Below are positions 8,213 through 16,556 of a stretch of 64,000 nucleotides of DNA, in pieces. The notes under the pieces are model-generated. The model was not told the origin of the DNA. It worked only from the letters and a program-made list of their open reading frames with translations, and did no database searches. The translations under genes and the position numbers were made by a program. Origin of the DNA: Caballeronia sp. NK8 (lineage in GTDB: Bacteria > Pseudomonadota > Gammaproteobacteria > Burkholderiales > Burkholderiaceae). How positions within the stretch are numbered: the stretch's first letter is position 1; each line of letters opens with the position of its first letter. Location of the stretch: the NCBI RefSeq assembly GCF_018408855.1, contig NZ_AP024323.1:868001-932000 (forward strand), given 5' to 3'.

Positions 8213-9307
8213 TCAAGGCACGACCGAAAGAAACAGGAAAGCCGCAAAAATCACGAGATGCACGACGCCTTGCAGCACCGTCGAGCGCCCGGTGCCGAGC
8301 GTGATGACGGACACGAGCAGCGTGAGCGCCAGCATGACGATTTCCTTGGGTGCGAGCCCGAGCGAAATCGGCTGGCCGATGACGATCGACACGACCGCGA
8401 CCGTCGGAATCGTCAGGCCGATGCTCGCGAGCGCCGAGCCGAGCGCGAGATTCAGGCTCGTCTGCAGGCGGTTCAGGCGCGCCGCGCGCACGGCGGCCAA
8501 GCCTTCCGGCAGCAGCACCAGCGCGGCGATCACGACGCCGACCACGGCCTCGGGCGCGCCCGCCGCCGCGACACCCGCCTCGACCGCCGGCGACAGGAGC
8601 TTGGCGAGCCCGACCACCGCGACGAGAGACAACATCAGGAAGCCGAGCGCGAGCCATGCGTCGCCGTTGCTTGGCGGCGGCGCGTGCGGCGCCTCTTCTT
8701 CGTCCAGAGCGCCCGCCACGACCGGCGGCGTAAAGGGCAGAAAATAATCGCGATGGCGGATCGTCTGCACGAACACGAAGGTCACGTACAGCACGAGCGA
8801 GATCACGCCGACGAAGATCAGCTGCGACGTAGACAGCGCGGGACCCACGACCGTGCTCGTGAAATTCGGCAACACGAGCGTGAGCACGGAAAGCGCGCAG
8901 AGCATCGCGAGCGCGGCGCTCGCGCCTTGCAGCTGAAAGTCCTGAACGTGATGCCGCAAGCCGCCGATGAGCAGACACAAGCCGACGATCGCGCCGCTGC
9001 AGATCATGATCGCGGCAAAAACGGTGTCACGCGGCAGGCCCGCTTTCTCAGGGCCGCCGGAGAGCATCACCGAGACGATCAGCGCGACCTCGATCACCGT
9101 GACCGCGATCGCCAGCACCAGCGTGCCGAACGGCTCGCCGACGCGATGCGCGACCACTTCGGCATGATGCACGGCCGCGAACACGGCGAACGCGAGCGCC
9201 ACGGCCGCGAGCACGATCAGCGCGGTGCTGTGGATCAGCGCGGTCGCGCCGAGCACGGCGAGCGCGAGAATCGGGGTAACGAGGGTCCAGTCCAGCTTGA
9301 ATTTCAT
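8213..9307 (-). CDS. chaA: ChaA-type calcium/cation:proton antiporter
   Basis: 364 residues with about 11 hydrophobic segments split by an acidic/Pro-rich loop (GALDEEEAPHAPPP) near the middle, the inverted-repeat form of the CaCA superfamily. The alpha-1 repeat HRVGEPFGTLVLAIAVTVIE and the alpha-2 repeat PEAVVGVVIAALVLLPEG each carry the conserved acidic residue needed for ion binding. ChaA proteins export Ca2+, Na+ or K+ in exchange for H+ at alkaline pH. ATG at 9307 has CGGAG six bases upstream; longer starts have no family support. Monocistronic in this window. Confidence 0.9.
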   Translation of the reverse strand: MKFKLDWTLVTPILALAVLGATALIHSTALIVLAAVALAFAVFAAVHHAEVVAHRVGEPFGTLVLAIAVTVIEVALIVSVMLSGGPEKAGLPRDTVFAAIMICSGAIVGLCLLIGGLRHHVQDFQLQGASAALAMLCALSVLTLVLPNFTSTVVGPALSTSQLIFVGVISLVLYVTFVFVQTIRHRDYFLPFTPPVVAGALDEEEAPHAPPPSNGDAWLALGFLMLSLVAVVGLAKLLSPAVEAGVAAAGAPEAVVGVVIAALVLLPEGLAAVRAARLNRLQTSLNLALGSALASIGLTIPTVAVVSIVIGQPISLGLAPKEIVMLALTLLVSVITLGTGRSTVLQGVVHLVIFAAFLFLSVVP

Positions 9308-9583
9308 CGGCGCTCCGGGCGGATCGGGTGAAGGGGATCGTCGGCTCATGCGAGGTGGCCGCAGGTCTGCAAAGCGCGCCGAATGCGTCGGACCCGCTCG
9401 AGCGCCGGGCGTGCGAAGAGATTGCCGTGACAAACGGCCGCAAACGGCCGCAATAAGGCCGCAGCCCATCGGCATGATAGCGAAAACGCGGCCCGCCGCG
9501 CGTTCGAACGTCAGCGGATGAATCTATCGCGTAATTGTCGGAGAATAGCGCTTTCGATGGTCAAGCCCAGGAACCGGAGACAC

Positions 9584-10558
9584 ATGCTCGTCGCACCGAT
9601 ACCCGTCAACGAACCCGCCCGCCTCGCCACGCTGCGTACGCTCAGAATCCTCGACACTCCGCCGGAAGAGCGCTTCGACCGCCTGACGCGCCTCGCGCGC
9701 CGCCTGTTCGATGTACCGATCGCGCTCGTGAGCCTCATCGACGAAAACCGGCAGTGGTTCAAGTCGTGCGCGGGTCTCGACGCACAGGAGACATCGCGCG
9801 ATATCTCCTTTTGCGGACACGCGATCCTGCACGACGACGTCTTCATGATCCCCGATGCCCGCGCCGACGTGCGCTTTCACGACAATCCGCTCGTAACAGG
9901 CGGTCCGGGCATCCGTTTCTATGCGGGCCAGCCGCTTTCGGTGCCCAACGGCATGCGGCTCGGCACGCTGTGCCTGATCGACACGCGTCCGCGCGAACTC
10001 GACACGGAGCAATGCGGATTGCTGCGCGACCTCGCGCATATCGTCGAACAGGAGATCACGGCGATCGAACTCGCGACCGTCGACGAACTGACGCTGATCG
10101 CCAACCGGCGCGGTTTCGAGGCGCTCGCGCAGCACGCGCTGAATGTCTGCAAGCGCATGGGCCGCGACGCGTCGCTGCTGTTTTTCGATCTCGACGATTT
10201 CAAGCGCATCAACGACACCTACGGCCATGCCGAAGGCGACCGCGCGCTGACGATCTTCGCGACCGCGTTGCGCGAGTCGCTGCGTGAAAGCGATGTGATC
10301 GGGCGGCTGGGCGGCGACGAGTTCGTCGCGCTCCTGACCGACGCCGGCGACGACGACGCGCGCCACGCGCTCGAGCGCCTGCGCGATGCGCTGGCGGCGC
10401 GCGACGCGGCATCGTCGCCTGGCTATCGGATTCGCTTCAGCGTCGGTCAGACGCGCTTCGAAGCGCAGCGGCACGCGTCGGTCATCGACCTGCTCGCGTC
10501 GAGCGACAGCAAAATGTACGCGCACAAGGCCGCCCGCAAGAACGGCCAGGCGCGCTGA
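9584..10558 (+). CDS. GAF-GGDEF diguanylate cyclase
   Basis: 324 residues. A GAF domain (about residues 25-150, with FDVPIALVSLIDENRQWFKS and a GTLCLIDTRPREL end) is followed by a GGDEF domain from about 165. The active-site motif GGDEF is intact at 243-247, with FFDLDDFKRINDTYGH upstream. An RESD inhibitory site lies five residues before GGDEF, so product feedback is likely. The protein lacks membrane spans and should be a soluble sensor-cyclase making c-di-GMP from two GTP. ATG at 9584 follows GGAGA; an in-frame ATG at 9557 is possible. A PilZ protein at 18690 could be an effector of the same signal, which is inference. Confidence 0.93.
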   Translation: MLVAPIPVNEPARLATLRTLRILDTPPEERFDRLTRLARRLFDVPIALVSLIDENRQWFKSCAGLDAQETSRDISFCGHAILHDDVFMIPDARADVRFHDNPLVTGGPGIRFYAGQPLSVPNGMRLGTLCLIDTRPRELDTEQCGLLRDLAHIVEQEITAIELATVDELTLIANRRGFEALAQHALNVCKRMGRDASLLFFDLDDFKRINDTYGHAEGDRALTIFATALRESLRESDVIGRLGGDEFVALLTDAGDDDARHALERLRDALAARDAASSPGYRIRFSVGQTRFEAQRHASVIDLLASSDSKMYAHKAARKNGQAR

Positions 10559-10564
10559 AGACCG

Positions 10565-11881
10565 TCATTCGCTGCCGCTCTCGCGGAAGTAGAGACGGCG
10601 CGGCAGGCCCCAGACGATCAGCATCGCGCCGAGCAGGCACGCGAACGCGATCGCGTAGAGACCGGGCGTCGCGCTGCCGGTCATCGTCTTCACCTTGCCG
10701 ACCATGTACGGGCTGATGATGCCGCCGAACTGCCCGACCGAATTGATCAGCGCGATGCCGCTCGCCGCCGCGATGCCGGTGAGAAAGCGCGTCGGCAGAA
10801 TCCAGAACAGCCCGAGCGACGTGATGATGCCGGTCGCCGCGATCGTGAGGCCGATCACGAGCATCACCGTGTTGCCGGGGAAGAAGCCGCACAGCACATA
10901 ACCGACCGTGCCCGCGAGCGCGCACGCGCCGAGATGCCAGCGCCGCTCGCCGGTTCGGTCCGAATGCCTGCCGATCAGGATCATGCCGATGCCCGCGACC
11001 GCGTACGGCAACATCGAGATCAGGCCGATCATGAACGGGTCGCTGGTGCCGGCGGTCTTCACGAGCTGCGGCATCCAGAAGACGAGACCGTAGATGCCCA
11101 TCGCGAGGAAGAGATAGATGAGCGCCATCACGAGCGTCACGGGCTCGCTGAACGCGGCCCTCAGCGAATGCACTTCGCCGACTTTCGGATCGCTCGCGAG
11201 TTGCGCTTTCAGCGCGCGCTTTTCGCCGGCGTCGAGCCATTTCGCGTGATCGACTTCGTCATCGACGAACGCGAGCACGACGAAGCCGAGCACCACCGAC
11301 GGAATGCCTTCGAGCAGAAAGAGCCATTGCCAGCCGGGCATGCCGTTCAGGCCGTCGCAGAACTTCATGATCGCGCCCGAGAGCGGACTGCCGATGATCC
11401 CGCACAGCGCGATCGACGCCATGAAGAACGAGTTGATGCGTCCGCGCCGCGACGACGGAAACCACTTCGTGAAGAAGTACAGCGCGCCCGGCACGAAGCC
11501 CGCTTCGAGCGCGCCGATCAGAAAACGCAGCACGTAGAACCATGTATCGGTACGCACGAACATCATGCACGCCGACGCGATGCCCCACGTGATCATGATC
11601 CGCGCGATCCAGCGCTTCGCCCCGACGCGATGCAAGACGATATTGCTCGGCACCTCGAACAGAAAATAGCCGACGAAGAACACGCTCGCGCCGAAGCCGT
11701 ACATCGCGTCGGAGAAACCGAGTTCGCTTTGCATCTGCAGCTTCGCGAAACTGATGTTGATGCGGTCGAGATACGAGAACACGAAGCACGCGACGAACAG
11801 CGGCACGAAGCGCCAGAACACCTTGCGGTAAATCTGGGCGTCGTCGTGCTCAATCTCGCGCGGGGCGGCGATGGAATCCAC
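10565..11881 (-). CDS. MFS transporter, anion:cation symporter family
   Basis: 438 residues, 12 predicted helices. FSYLDRINISFAKLQM in helix 1 and the GYFLFEVPSN motif after helix 2 mark the ACS family (sugar acids, phthalate, tartrate, glucarate transporters), which takes up carboxylates with protons. It is the last gene of the minus-strand unit FAH hydrolase-SDR-MFS, so its substrate is probably the sugar acid or hydroxyacid processed by those enzymes. A 41-base gap separates it from the SDR gene, and an AGGAGA lies before the ATG. The 3' end converges with the GAF-GGDEF gene only six bases away. Confidence 0.92.
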   Translation of the reverse strand: MDSIAAPREIEHDDAQIYRKVFWRFVPLFVACFVFSYLDRINISFAKLQMQSELGFSDAMYGFGASVFFVGYFLFEVPSNIVLHRVGAKRWIARIMITWGIASACMMFVRTDTWFYVLRFLIGALEAGFVPGALYFFTKWFPSSRRGRINSFFMASIALCGIIGSPLSGAIMKFCDGLNGMPGWQWLFLLEGIPSVVLGFVVLAFVDDEVDHAKWLDAGEKRALKAQLASDPKVGEVHSLRAAFSEPVTLVMALIYLFLAMGIYGLVFWMPQLVKTAGTSDPFMIGLISMLPYAVAGIGMILIGRHSDRTGERRWHLGACALAGTVGYVLCGFFPGNTVMLVIGLTIAATGIITSLGLFWILPTRFLTGIAAASGIALINSVGQFGGIISPYMVGKVKTMTGSATPGLYAIAFACLLGAMLIVWGLPRRLYFRESGSE

Positions 11882-11922
11882 GGTGGTTGTCTCCTGTAAT
11901 TGTTATTGCGATGCCGCGTTGA

Positions 11923-12666
11923 TCAGTACGTCGCGCGTCCTCCGGAAAGATCGAACACCGCGCCCGTCGTGAACGAGTTCTCGGCGGACGCCAGGAACGC
12001 GACCATCGCCGCGATCTCCTTCACGTCGACGAAGCGCCCGCGCGGAATCTTCGACAGCATGTAGTCGATGTGTTCCTGCTTGATCTGCTCGAAGATTTTG
12101 GTGCGCGCGGCAGCGGGCGTCACGGCGTTCACCGCGATGTCGAGCCCCGCCGTTTCCTTGCCGAGGCTCTTGGTGAGCGCGATCACGCCCGCCTTCGCCG
12201 CGCTATAGGCCGATGCGTTCGGATTGCCTTCCTTGCCCGCGATCGACGCGATGTTGACGATACGCCCGTAGCCGCGCGCGATCATCGTCCGGACGATCGC
12301 CTGATTGACGTGGAACGCGGCGTTCAGATCGACGTCGATCACGCGCGACCATTCTTGCGGCGCGTACTCGGCGACCGTCGCGTTGGCGCCCGCGATGCCC
12401 GCGCTGTGCACGAGGACGTCGATTTGCCCGAAGCGCTCCAGCGTGCGCGACGTGGCTTGAATGACCGCATCGCGATCCGTCAGATCGACGAGCACGGTTT
12501 GCACGTCGCCCAGACGCGCGCGCGCCTCGGACAACGCGCCTTCATCGCGATCCCACAGCGCGACGCGCGCGCCGCCTTCGAGCAGACGCTCCGCCACCGC
12601 GTAGCCGATGCCCTGCGCGCCGCCCGTCACCACGGCTGCGCGATTCGTGAAGTCGTATTGGTTCAT
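11923..12666 (-). CDS. SDR oxidoreductase of a sugar-acid pathway
   Basis: 247 residues. The cofactor motif TGGAQGIG is at 14-21; the usual NNAG is HSAG at 87-90; the catalytic set is S141, Y154 and K158 in SIAGKEGNPNASAYSAAK. The family resembles 2-keto-3-deoxy-L-fuconate and related sugar-acid dehydrogenases. The ATG overlaps the stop of the FAH-hydrolase gene by four bases (ATGA), so the two are translationally coupled. In nonphosphorylated fuconate/rhamnonate routes such an SDR makes a 2,4-diketo acid, and a FAH-family hydrolase then cleaves it. That order fits here but the true substrate is inference. Confidence 0.88.
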   Translation of the reverse strand: MNQYDFTNRAAVVTGGAQGIGYAVAERLLEGGARVALWDRDEGALSEARARLGDVQTVLVDLTDRDAVIQATSRTLERFGQIDVLVHSAGIAGANATVAEYAPQEWSRVIDVDLNAAFHVNQAIVRTMIARGYGRIVNIASIAGKEGNPNASAYSAAKAGVIALTKSLGKETAGLDIAVNAVTPAAARTKIFEQIKQEHIDYMLSKIPRGRFVDVKEIAAMVAFLASAENSFTTGAVFDLSGGRATY

Positions 12667-13508
12667 GCGTTCACCGTGCGTTGTCGTTGTTCACCCAGCC
12701 CTTCGATGCCGAGGCGCATTGTCTGTCCCGCGCGCAGATAGACGGCTTCGGGTTTCTGTCCCATGCCGACGCCCGGCGGCGTGCCCGTCGAGATGACGTC
12801 GCCCGGTTGCAGGCTCATGAAGCGCGAAAGATACGCGACGATTTCGCCGACCTTGAAGATCATCGTGCTGGTGTTGCCGTCCTGATAGCGCTTGCCGTCG
12901 ACTTCGAGCCAGAGCGGCAGCCGGTGCGGATCGGGCACTTCGTCGGCGGTGACGAGCCACGGACCGATCGGGCCGAAGGTGTCGCAGCCCTTGCCCTTGT
13001 CCCAGGTGCCGCCGCGCTCGATCTGATACTCGCGCTCGGACACGTCGTTGATCACGCAGTAACCGGCGACATGACTCAGCGCATCGGCTTCGTCGATATA
13101 CGCGCCGCCTTTACCGATCACGACGCCCAGTTCCACTTCCCAGTCGGTCTTTTTCGAGCCGCGCGGAATGCGAACGTCGTCGTTCGGGCCGACGACCGCC
13201 GACAGCCATTTGTTGAACACGACCGGCTCGGACGGCACCGGCAGATTCGATTCCGCCGCGTGATCCGCATAGTTCAGGCCGATGCAGATGAACTTGCCGA
13301 TGCGCCCCACGCACGGCCCGATGCGCTCGCCCGCAGGCACGGCCGGCAGCGTCGACGGATCGAGTCTCGCGAGACGCGCGAGCGATTCGGGCAGCAGCGC
13401 GTCGCCGGCGATATCGCCGATCACGCCGGACAGGTCGCGGATCGCGCCGGTTGAATCGAGAAGGCCGGGCTTTTCCTGGCCGGGCGCGCCGTATCGCAGC
13501 AGCTTCAT
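12663..13508 (-). CDS. fumarylacetoacetate hydrolase-family protein
   Basis: 281 residues. The conserved FAH core is clear: FICIGLNYADHAAE near residue 65-80, EPVVFNKWLSAVVGPNDD, the metal-binding WEVELGVVIGKGG, GYCVINDVSEREYQ, TFGPIGPWLV, and the late GDVISTGTPPGVGMG. The protein is of the size and type annotated as ureidoglycolate lyase or 2,4-diketo-3-deoxy-L-fuconate hydrolase; it cleaves C-C bonds of diketo acids using Mg2+ or Mn2+. First gene of the FAH-SDR-MFS operon, divergent from a LysR gene with a candidate operator between. I chose ATG 13508, which begins MKLLRYG, the usual family start. Confidence 0.9.
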   Translation of the reverse strand: MKLLRYGAPGQEKPGLLDSTGAIRDLSGVIGDIAGDALLPESLARLARLDPSTLPAVPAGERIGPCVGRIGKFICIGLNYADHAAESNLPVPSEPVVFNKWLSAVVGPNDDVRIPRGSKKTDWEVELGVVIGKGGAYIDEADALSHVAGYCVINDVSEREYQIERGGTWDKGKGCDTFGPIGPWLVTADEVPDPHRLPLWLEVDGKRYQDGNTSTMIFKVGEIVAYLSRFMSLQPGDVISTGTPPGVGMGQKPEAVYLRAGQTMRLGIEGLGEQRQRTVNA

Positions 13509-13596
13509 GAGTCGGGGTTTCCTTGAACAGGTTGAACGGAAGCCCACAATGTAGAGAAGCCGTCCGCCCTTGGATAATGAAAGCTGCTGCCTTGGC

Positions 13597-13613
13597 GATA
13601 ACTTTCCGTTATC
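13597..13613. promoter_or_regulatory. candidate LysR-type binding site between divergent genes
   Basis: GATAAC-N5-GTTATC is a perfect inverted repeat containing the T-N11-A spacing typical of LysR-type regulators (T13599 to A13611). It lies 30 bases before the lysR ATG and about 90 bases before the FAH gene. A related half-site GATAAT lies at 13573-13578. Function is inferred. Confidence 0.6.
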
Positions 13614-13642
13614 TTCTCGTCATCCCCTAGCCGCTTCGATCC

Positions 13643-14566
13643 ATGCTGCCGAATGCCGATTCCATCGCCGCGCGCCTGCGGCTCAAGCAACTGCGCCTTC
13701 TGATCGCGCTCGACGATCACGGCTCGCTGCATCGCGCCGCCGATGAAATGGCGCTCACGCAGCCCGGCGCGACCAAGGCGCTGCGCGAGGTCGAAGCGAC
13801 GCTCGGCGCGACGCTCTTCACGCGCTCCGCGCAAGGCATCCAGCCGAACGAACTCGGGCGCTGCGTGATCCGTTACGCGCGGCTGATCCACATGGACGTC
13901 GCGCACTTGCGCGAGGAAATGGCGGGAATACTGCAAGGCACGGGCGGGCGGCTCGCGATCGGCGCGATCACCGGCGCGGTGTCAGGCGTGCTCGTCGATG
14001 CGCTCGCGCGTCTGCGCGAGCGGCAACCTCTGCTTACCGTCGAAGTGGTCGAGGACACGAGCGCGCGATTGCTCGCGCTGCTCGATCAGGGGCGGCTCGA
14101 TGTCGCCATCTGCCGCGCGAGCGTCGCGCGTCAGCCGGACCATTATCACTATGTCGAATTGCGCGACGAACCGCTCGCGATCGTCGCGGGCGTCGCGCAC
14201 GCGCTCGTCGATGCGCCGCGCGTCGAACTGGCCGAACTCGCATCGAGCCGATGGATCGTTTATCCGGCCATCATGCCGATCCGCAATCTCTATGAGCGCG
14301 AATTCAGGGAAGCGGGCTTGCCGCTACCGCTTCATCCGATCGAAACGGCCTCGACCATCACGACCGTCCTGCTGCTGCAACGCGATCCGACACTCGTCGC
14401 GATGATGCCGCTCGATATGGCGATGTTCCTCGAAACCCACGGGCTTGCGAAGCGGCTCGCCATTGCGGTACGCTCGCGCACGGAACCGTACGGCCTCGTG
14501 ACGCGAAAAGGCGCGACGCTGCCGGCGCCCGCGCGGTTGATCATCGAAGAACTCACGCGCGGGTGA
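13643..14566 (+). CDS. LysR-family transcriptional regulator
   Basis: 307 residues. N-terminal winged helix-turn-helix (LKQLRLLIALDDHGSLHRAADEMALTQPGATKALREVE, seen at residues 13-50; quoted piecewise) followed by the periplasmic-binding-like effector domain with LAIGAITGAVSGVLVDAL from about 90. It resembles the GbpR-like branch that controls sugar and sugar-acid operons. It is transcribed away from the FAH-SDR-MFS operon with 134 bases between starts, which is the standard layout for a LysR activator and its target. The inducer is probably a pathway intermediate. The start fits the family length. Confidence 0.92.
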   Translation: MLPNADSIAARLRLKQLRLLIALDDHGSLHRAADEMALTQPGATKALREVEATLGATLFTRSAQGIQPNELGRCVIRYARLIHMDVAHLREEMAGILQGTGGRLAIGAITGAVSGVLVDALARLRERQPLLTVEVVEDTSARLLALLDQGRLDVAICRASVARQPDHYHYVELRDEPLAIVAGVAHALVDAPRVELAELASSRWIVYPAIMPIRNLYEREFREAGLPLPLHPIETASTITTVLLLQRDPTLVAMMPLDMAMFLETHGLAKRLAIAVRSRTEPYGLVTRKGATLPAPARLIIEELTRG

Positions 14567-14587
14567 TCGGCCCGTCCGCTTGGCCGC

Positions 14588-15019
14588 TTACGACACGAGT
14601 TCGGCGTTCAGCGTGATCTTCGCATTGCCTGCGAACAGCTTCGATACCGGGCAGCCTTCCTTGGCGGCCTGCGCGGCCTTGTCGAATGCGGCTTTATCGG
14701 CGCCGGGAATCTTCGCCTTCAGATCGAGCTGGCAGGCGGTGATCGTGAAGCCGTCGCCGTCCTTGTCCAGCGTGACCGTCGATTTGGTTTCGAGGCTCTC
14801 GGCCTTCATGCCCGCCAGTTCGAGTTGCAGCGACAGCGCCATCGTGAAGCAGCCCGCATGCGCCGCGCCGATCAGTTCTTCCGGATTCGTGCCCGGACCT
14901 TCCTCGAAGCGCGATTTGAAGCCATACGGCGCTTCGTTGAGCACGCCGGTCTGTGTCGAGATGAATCCCTTGCCGTCCTTGATGCCGCCGCTCCATTTTG
15001 CCGATGCTGTCTTTTGCAC
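14588..15019 (-). CDS. osmC: OsmC-family peroxiredoxin
   Basis: 143 residues, the usual OsmC length. The redox Cys are in HAGCFTMALS (about residue 60) and KEGCPVSKLF (about 125), and the PYGFKSRFEEGPGTNPEELIGAAHAG segment seen across residues 31-58 (quoted in part) is diagnostic. OsmC reduces organic and inorganic hydroperoxides in the cytoplasm. I chose the GTG at 15019 because CTGGAGAA lies seven bases upstream and the resulting start VQKTASAKWSG matches the family; a longer ATG-initiated frame begins at 15079. Transcribed convergent with the LysR gene. Confidence 0.92.
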   Translation of the reverse strand: MQKTASAKWSGGIKDGKGFISTQTGVLNEAPYGFKSRFEEGPGTNPEELIGAAHAGCFTMALSLQLELAGMKAESLETKSTVTLDKDGDGFTITACQLDLKAKIPGADKAAFDKAAQAAKEGCPVSKLFAGNAKITLNAELVS

Positions 15020-15407
15020 GAGAGTTCTCCAGAAGATGAAGTGGAACTGCGTTGACCTGCAGGTGATAACCAGCCGCACGCGCCGTGCCCGCTCCGGCGT
15101 CTATCGATAGCCCGCGCGGTTGCCGCAAGCGCATCGATCTGCATCGTAGCGGAACGCGCGAGCGGGCGCACAAAGCTGGCCAACCGGCTTATGCCGTTCG
15201 GACGATGCTCGCCGGTGTGCCTTGCGCGGCGGGCGTTTGCGACGGGTGTTCGCAATTCCGCTGCCGGGAGGCAATTTCATTCGTATGGTCAAAAACGAGC
15301 GATTCACTTAGCATGCCTTGACCCGCCGTTTTGACCCATGCGCGATAAGGCTCGCGTCGGTCACGCATCCGATACGGCATCGCTTTTCGCATCTCCCGGC
15401 AACTGGC
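15020..15407. other. intergenic region without a recognised gene
   Basis: 388 bases separate osmC (minus) from the helical-protein gene (plus), so it must hold the promoters of both. Two TTGAC-like boxes occur around 15317-15335 followed by GATAAG, but the spacing is poor. No RNA gene, repeat or coding frame is convincing. Confidence 0.4.
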
Positions 15408-16175
15408 ATGAACGCAATACCGCAACCGAAAACGCATCAGATCGTCGATCGCATCAACGCGCTGCAAGGCGCTTCGGCTCGCTTCATCGACACATCGCAG
15501 GTCACCCCGCTCTCGCGCGAATGGCGCGCGATCAAACACGACATCGATCAGTTGATGCGCGTGGACGCGTGCGCCGCGTGGGAGTTGACGGGATCATGGC
15601 GCGCGCTCGCGGGCGATGTCGAGGGCGCGGAGGCCGCGTTCAGAAACAGCGTGGCGCTCGGTGAGACGGATGTGAATCGCGAGAACTGGATGATCACGCG
15701 GTTGAATCTTGGGTTGTTTTCGGCGGCGCAGGCGTTGTATCGCGAGTTTGGCGTGACGCGAAATCGGGATATGGGAATCATCGCGCGGTATGGGTTTCTG
15801 GCTGGCGCGATCGGGCGTACGGCGGAGGTGATTGAAGACGGGCGGGTAATGGGCGTCGAATGGGACGATGCGTGGGCGCAGGACGTCATTCAGGCGCGCG
15901 CGATCATGAATGAGATAGCCGTCACCGACGACGAGATCGCCCAGCGCCTCGATTGCGCCGGAAATGTATTGCGACGCCTTCGATTGAGGCCCGTGGTCAG
16001 GCCTAAAGTCTTATACATGCAGGGCGTTTGCCGCATCGTCTCTTACAAGCTGGTCGTCCCGGTTTCGTTCCAGCGCGCGCTGGAGATCGATCACGAAGCG
16101 ATGCTCGAGCAGGACAAGCTCGCGTACTTCAACACCGCAGCGTTCAGCGTCAACATCACGGGAACAAGCGTATGA
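15408..16175 (+). CDS. helical protein of unknown function, partner of the HEPN gene
   Basis: 255 residues, mostly helical. Residues 50-90 (SREWRAIKHDIDQLMR; AWELTGSWRALAGDVEGAEA) and 95-140 look like TPR-type helix pairs (NLGLFSAAQALYREFG); the last 70 residues are more beta-rich (LYMQGVCRIVSYKLVVPVSF). No signal peptide or membrane span. I do not recognise a family. The stop overlaps the ATG of the HEPN gene (ATGA at 16172-16175), so the two proteins are made together. That layout is typical of an antitoxin or regulator preceding a HEPN toxin. ATG at 15408 is the most plausible start; no strong Shine-Dalgarno is visible, and the frame is open upstream to about 15318. Confidence 0.7.
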   Translation: MNAIPQPKTHQIVDRINALQGASARFIDTSQVTPLSREWRAIKHDIDQLMRVDACAAWELTGSWRALAGDVEGAEAAFRNSVALGETDVNRENWMITRLNLGLFSAAQALYREFGVTRNRDMGIIARYGFLAGAIGRTAEVIEDGRVMGVEWDDAWAQDVIQARAIMNEIAVTDDEIAQRLDCAGNVLRRLRLRPVVRPKVLYMQGVCRIVSYKLVVPVSFQRALEIDHEAMLEQDKLAYFNTAAFSVNITGTSV

Positions 16176-16555
16176 GCAGCACTGCGCGAGAACTCGTCGA
16201 ATGCGCGGAGGAACTGATGCGCAACGCGACCGATGAACCACAGTTTCGTGCTGTCTGTAGCCGCGCATATTACGGCGCGTACCACGCGGCCTACGCATTC
16301 CATCGGCGACTGCGTGCCCCCGGAACCGTGCGTCAGGCGCGAGGCCGTCACGAACAACTCATCGAACAATTGTGCAATCCAATGATCAGTCTGAGCGATG
16401 AACATTACGCGCTCTCGAAAGCAATTGGAGGGACATTGAGGACGCTCCGCGAAGCGCGTGTCACAGCGGACTATCACCTGAGCGAACACATCGATCAGGC
16501 ACTCGCAGCGCAATCAGCAAAACTCGCCACAACCATACTAAAGAGCACCACATAA
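16172..16555 (+). CDS. HEPN-domain protein, possible RNase toxin
   Basis: 127 residues of the UPF0332-like HEPN group. The signature SRAYYGAYHAAYAFHRRL is at 30-47. The HEPN RNase motif R-x4-6-H is present as R96-VTADY-H102 (RVTADYH). Helical throughout, as expected for the four-helix HEPN bundle that dimerises to build an RNase site. HEPN proteins occur as toxins, as Cas/anti-phage effectors, or as nucleotide-binding partners. The upstream gene overlaps by four bases and is the natural candidate partner; no MNT nucleotidyltransferase gene is next to it, unlike the classical HEPN-MNT pair. Function is inferred from family and layout. Confidence 0.8.
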   Translation: MSSTARELVECAEELMRNATDEPQFRAVCSRAYYGAYHAAYAFHRRLRAPGTVRQARGRHEQLIEQLCNPMISLSDEHYALSKAIGGTLRTLREARVTADYHLSEHIDQALAAQSAKLATTILKSTT

Positions 16556-16556
16556 C

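Noticed and set aside
9430..9465. Short tandem GGCCGC-rich repeats
   Set aside because: Only two or three imperfect units in high-GC DNA; no regulatory pattern.
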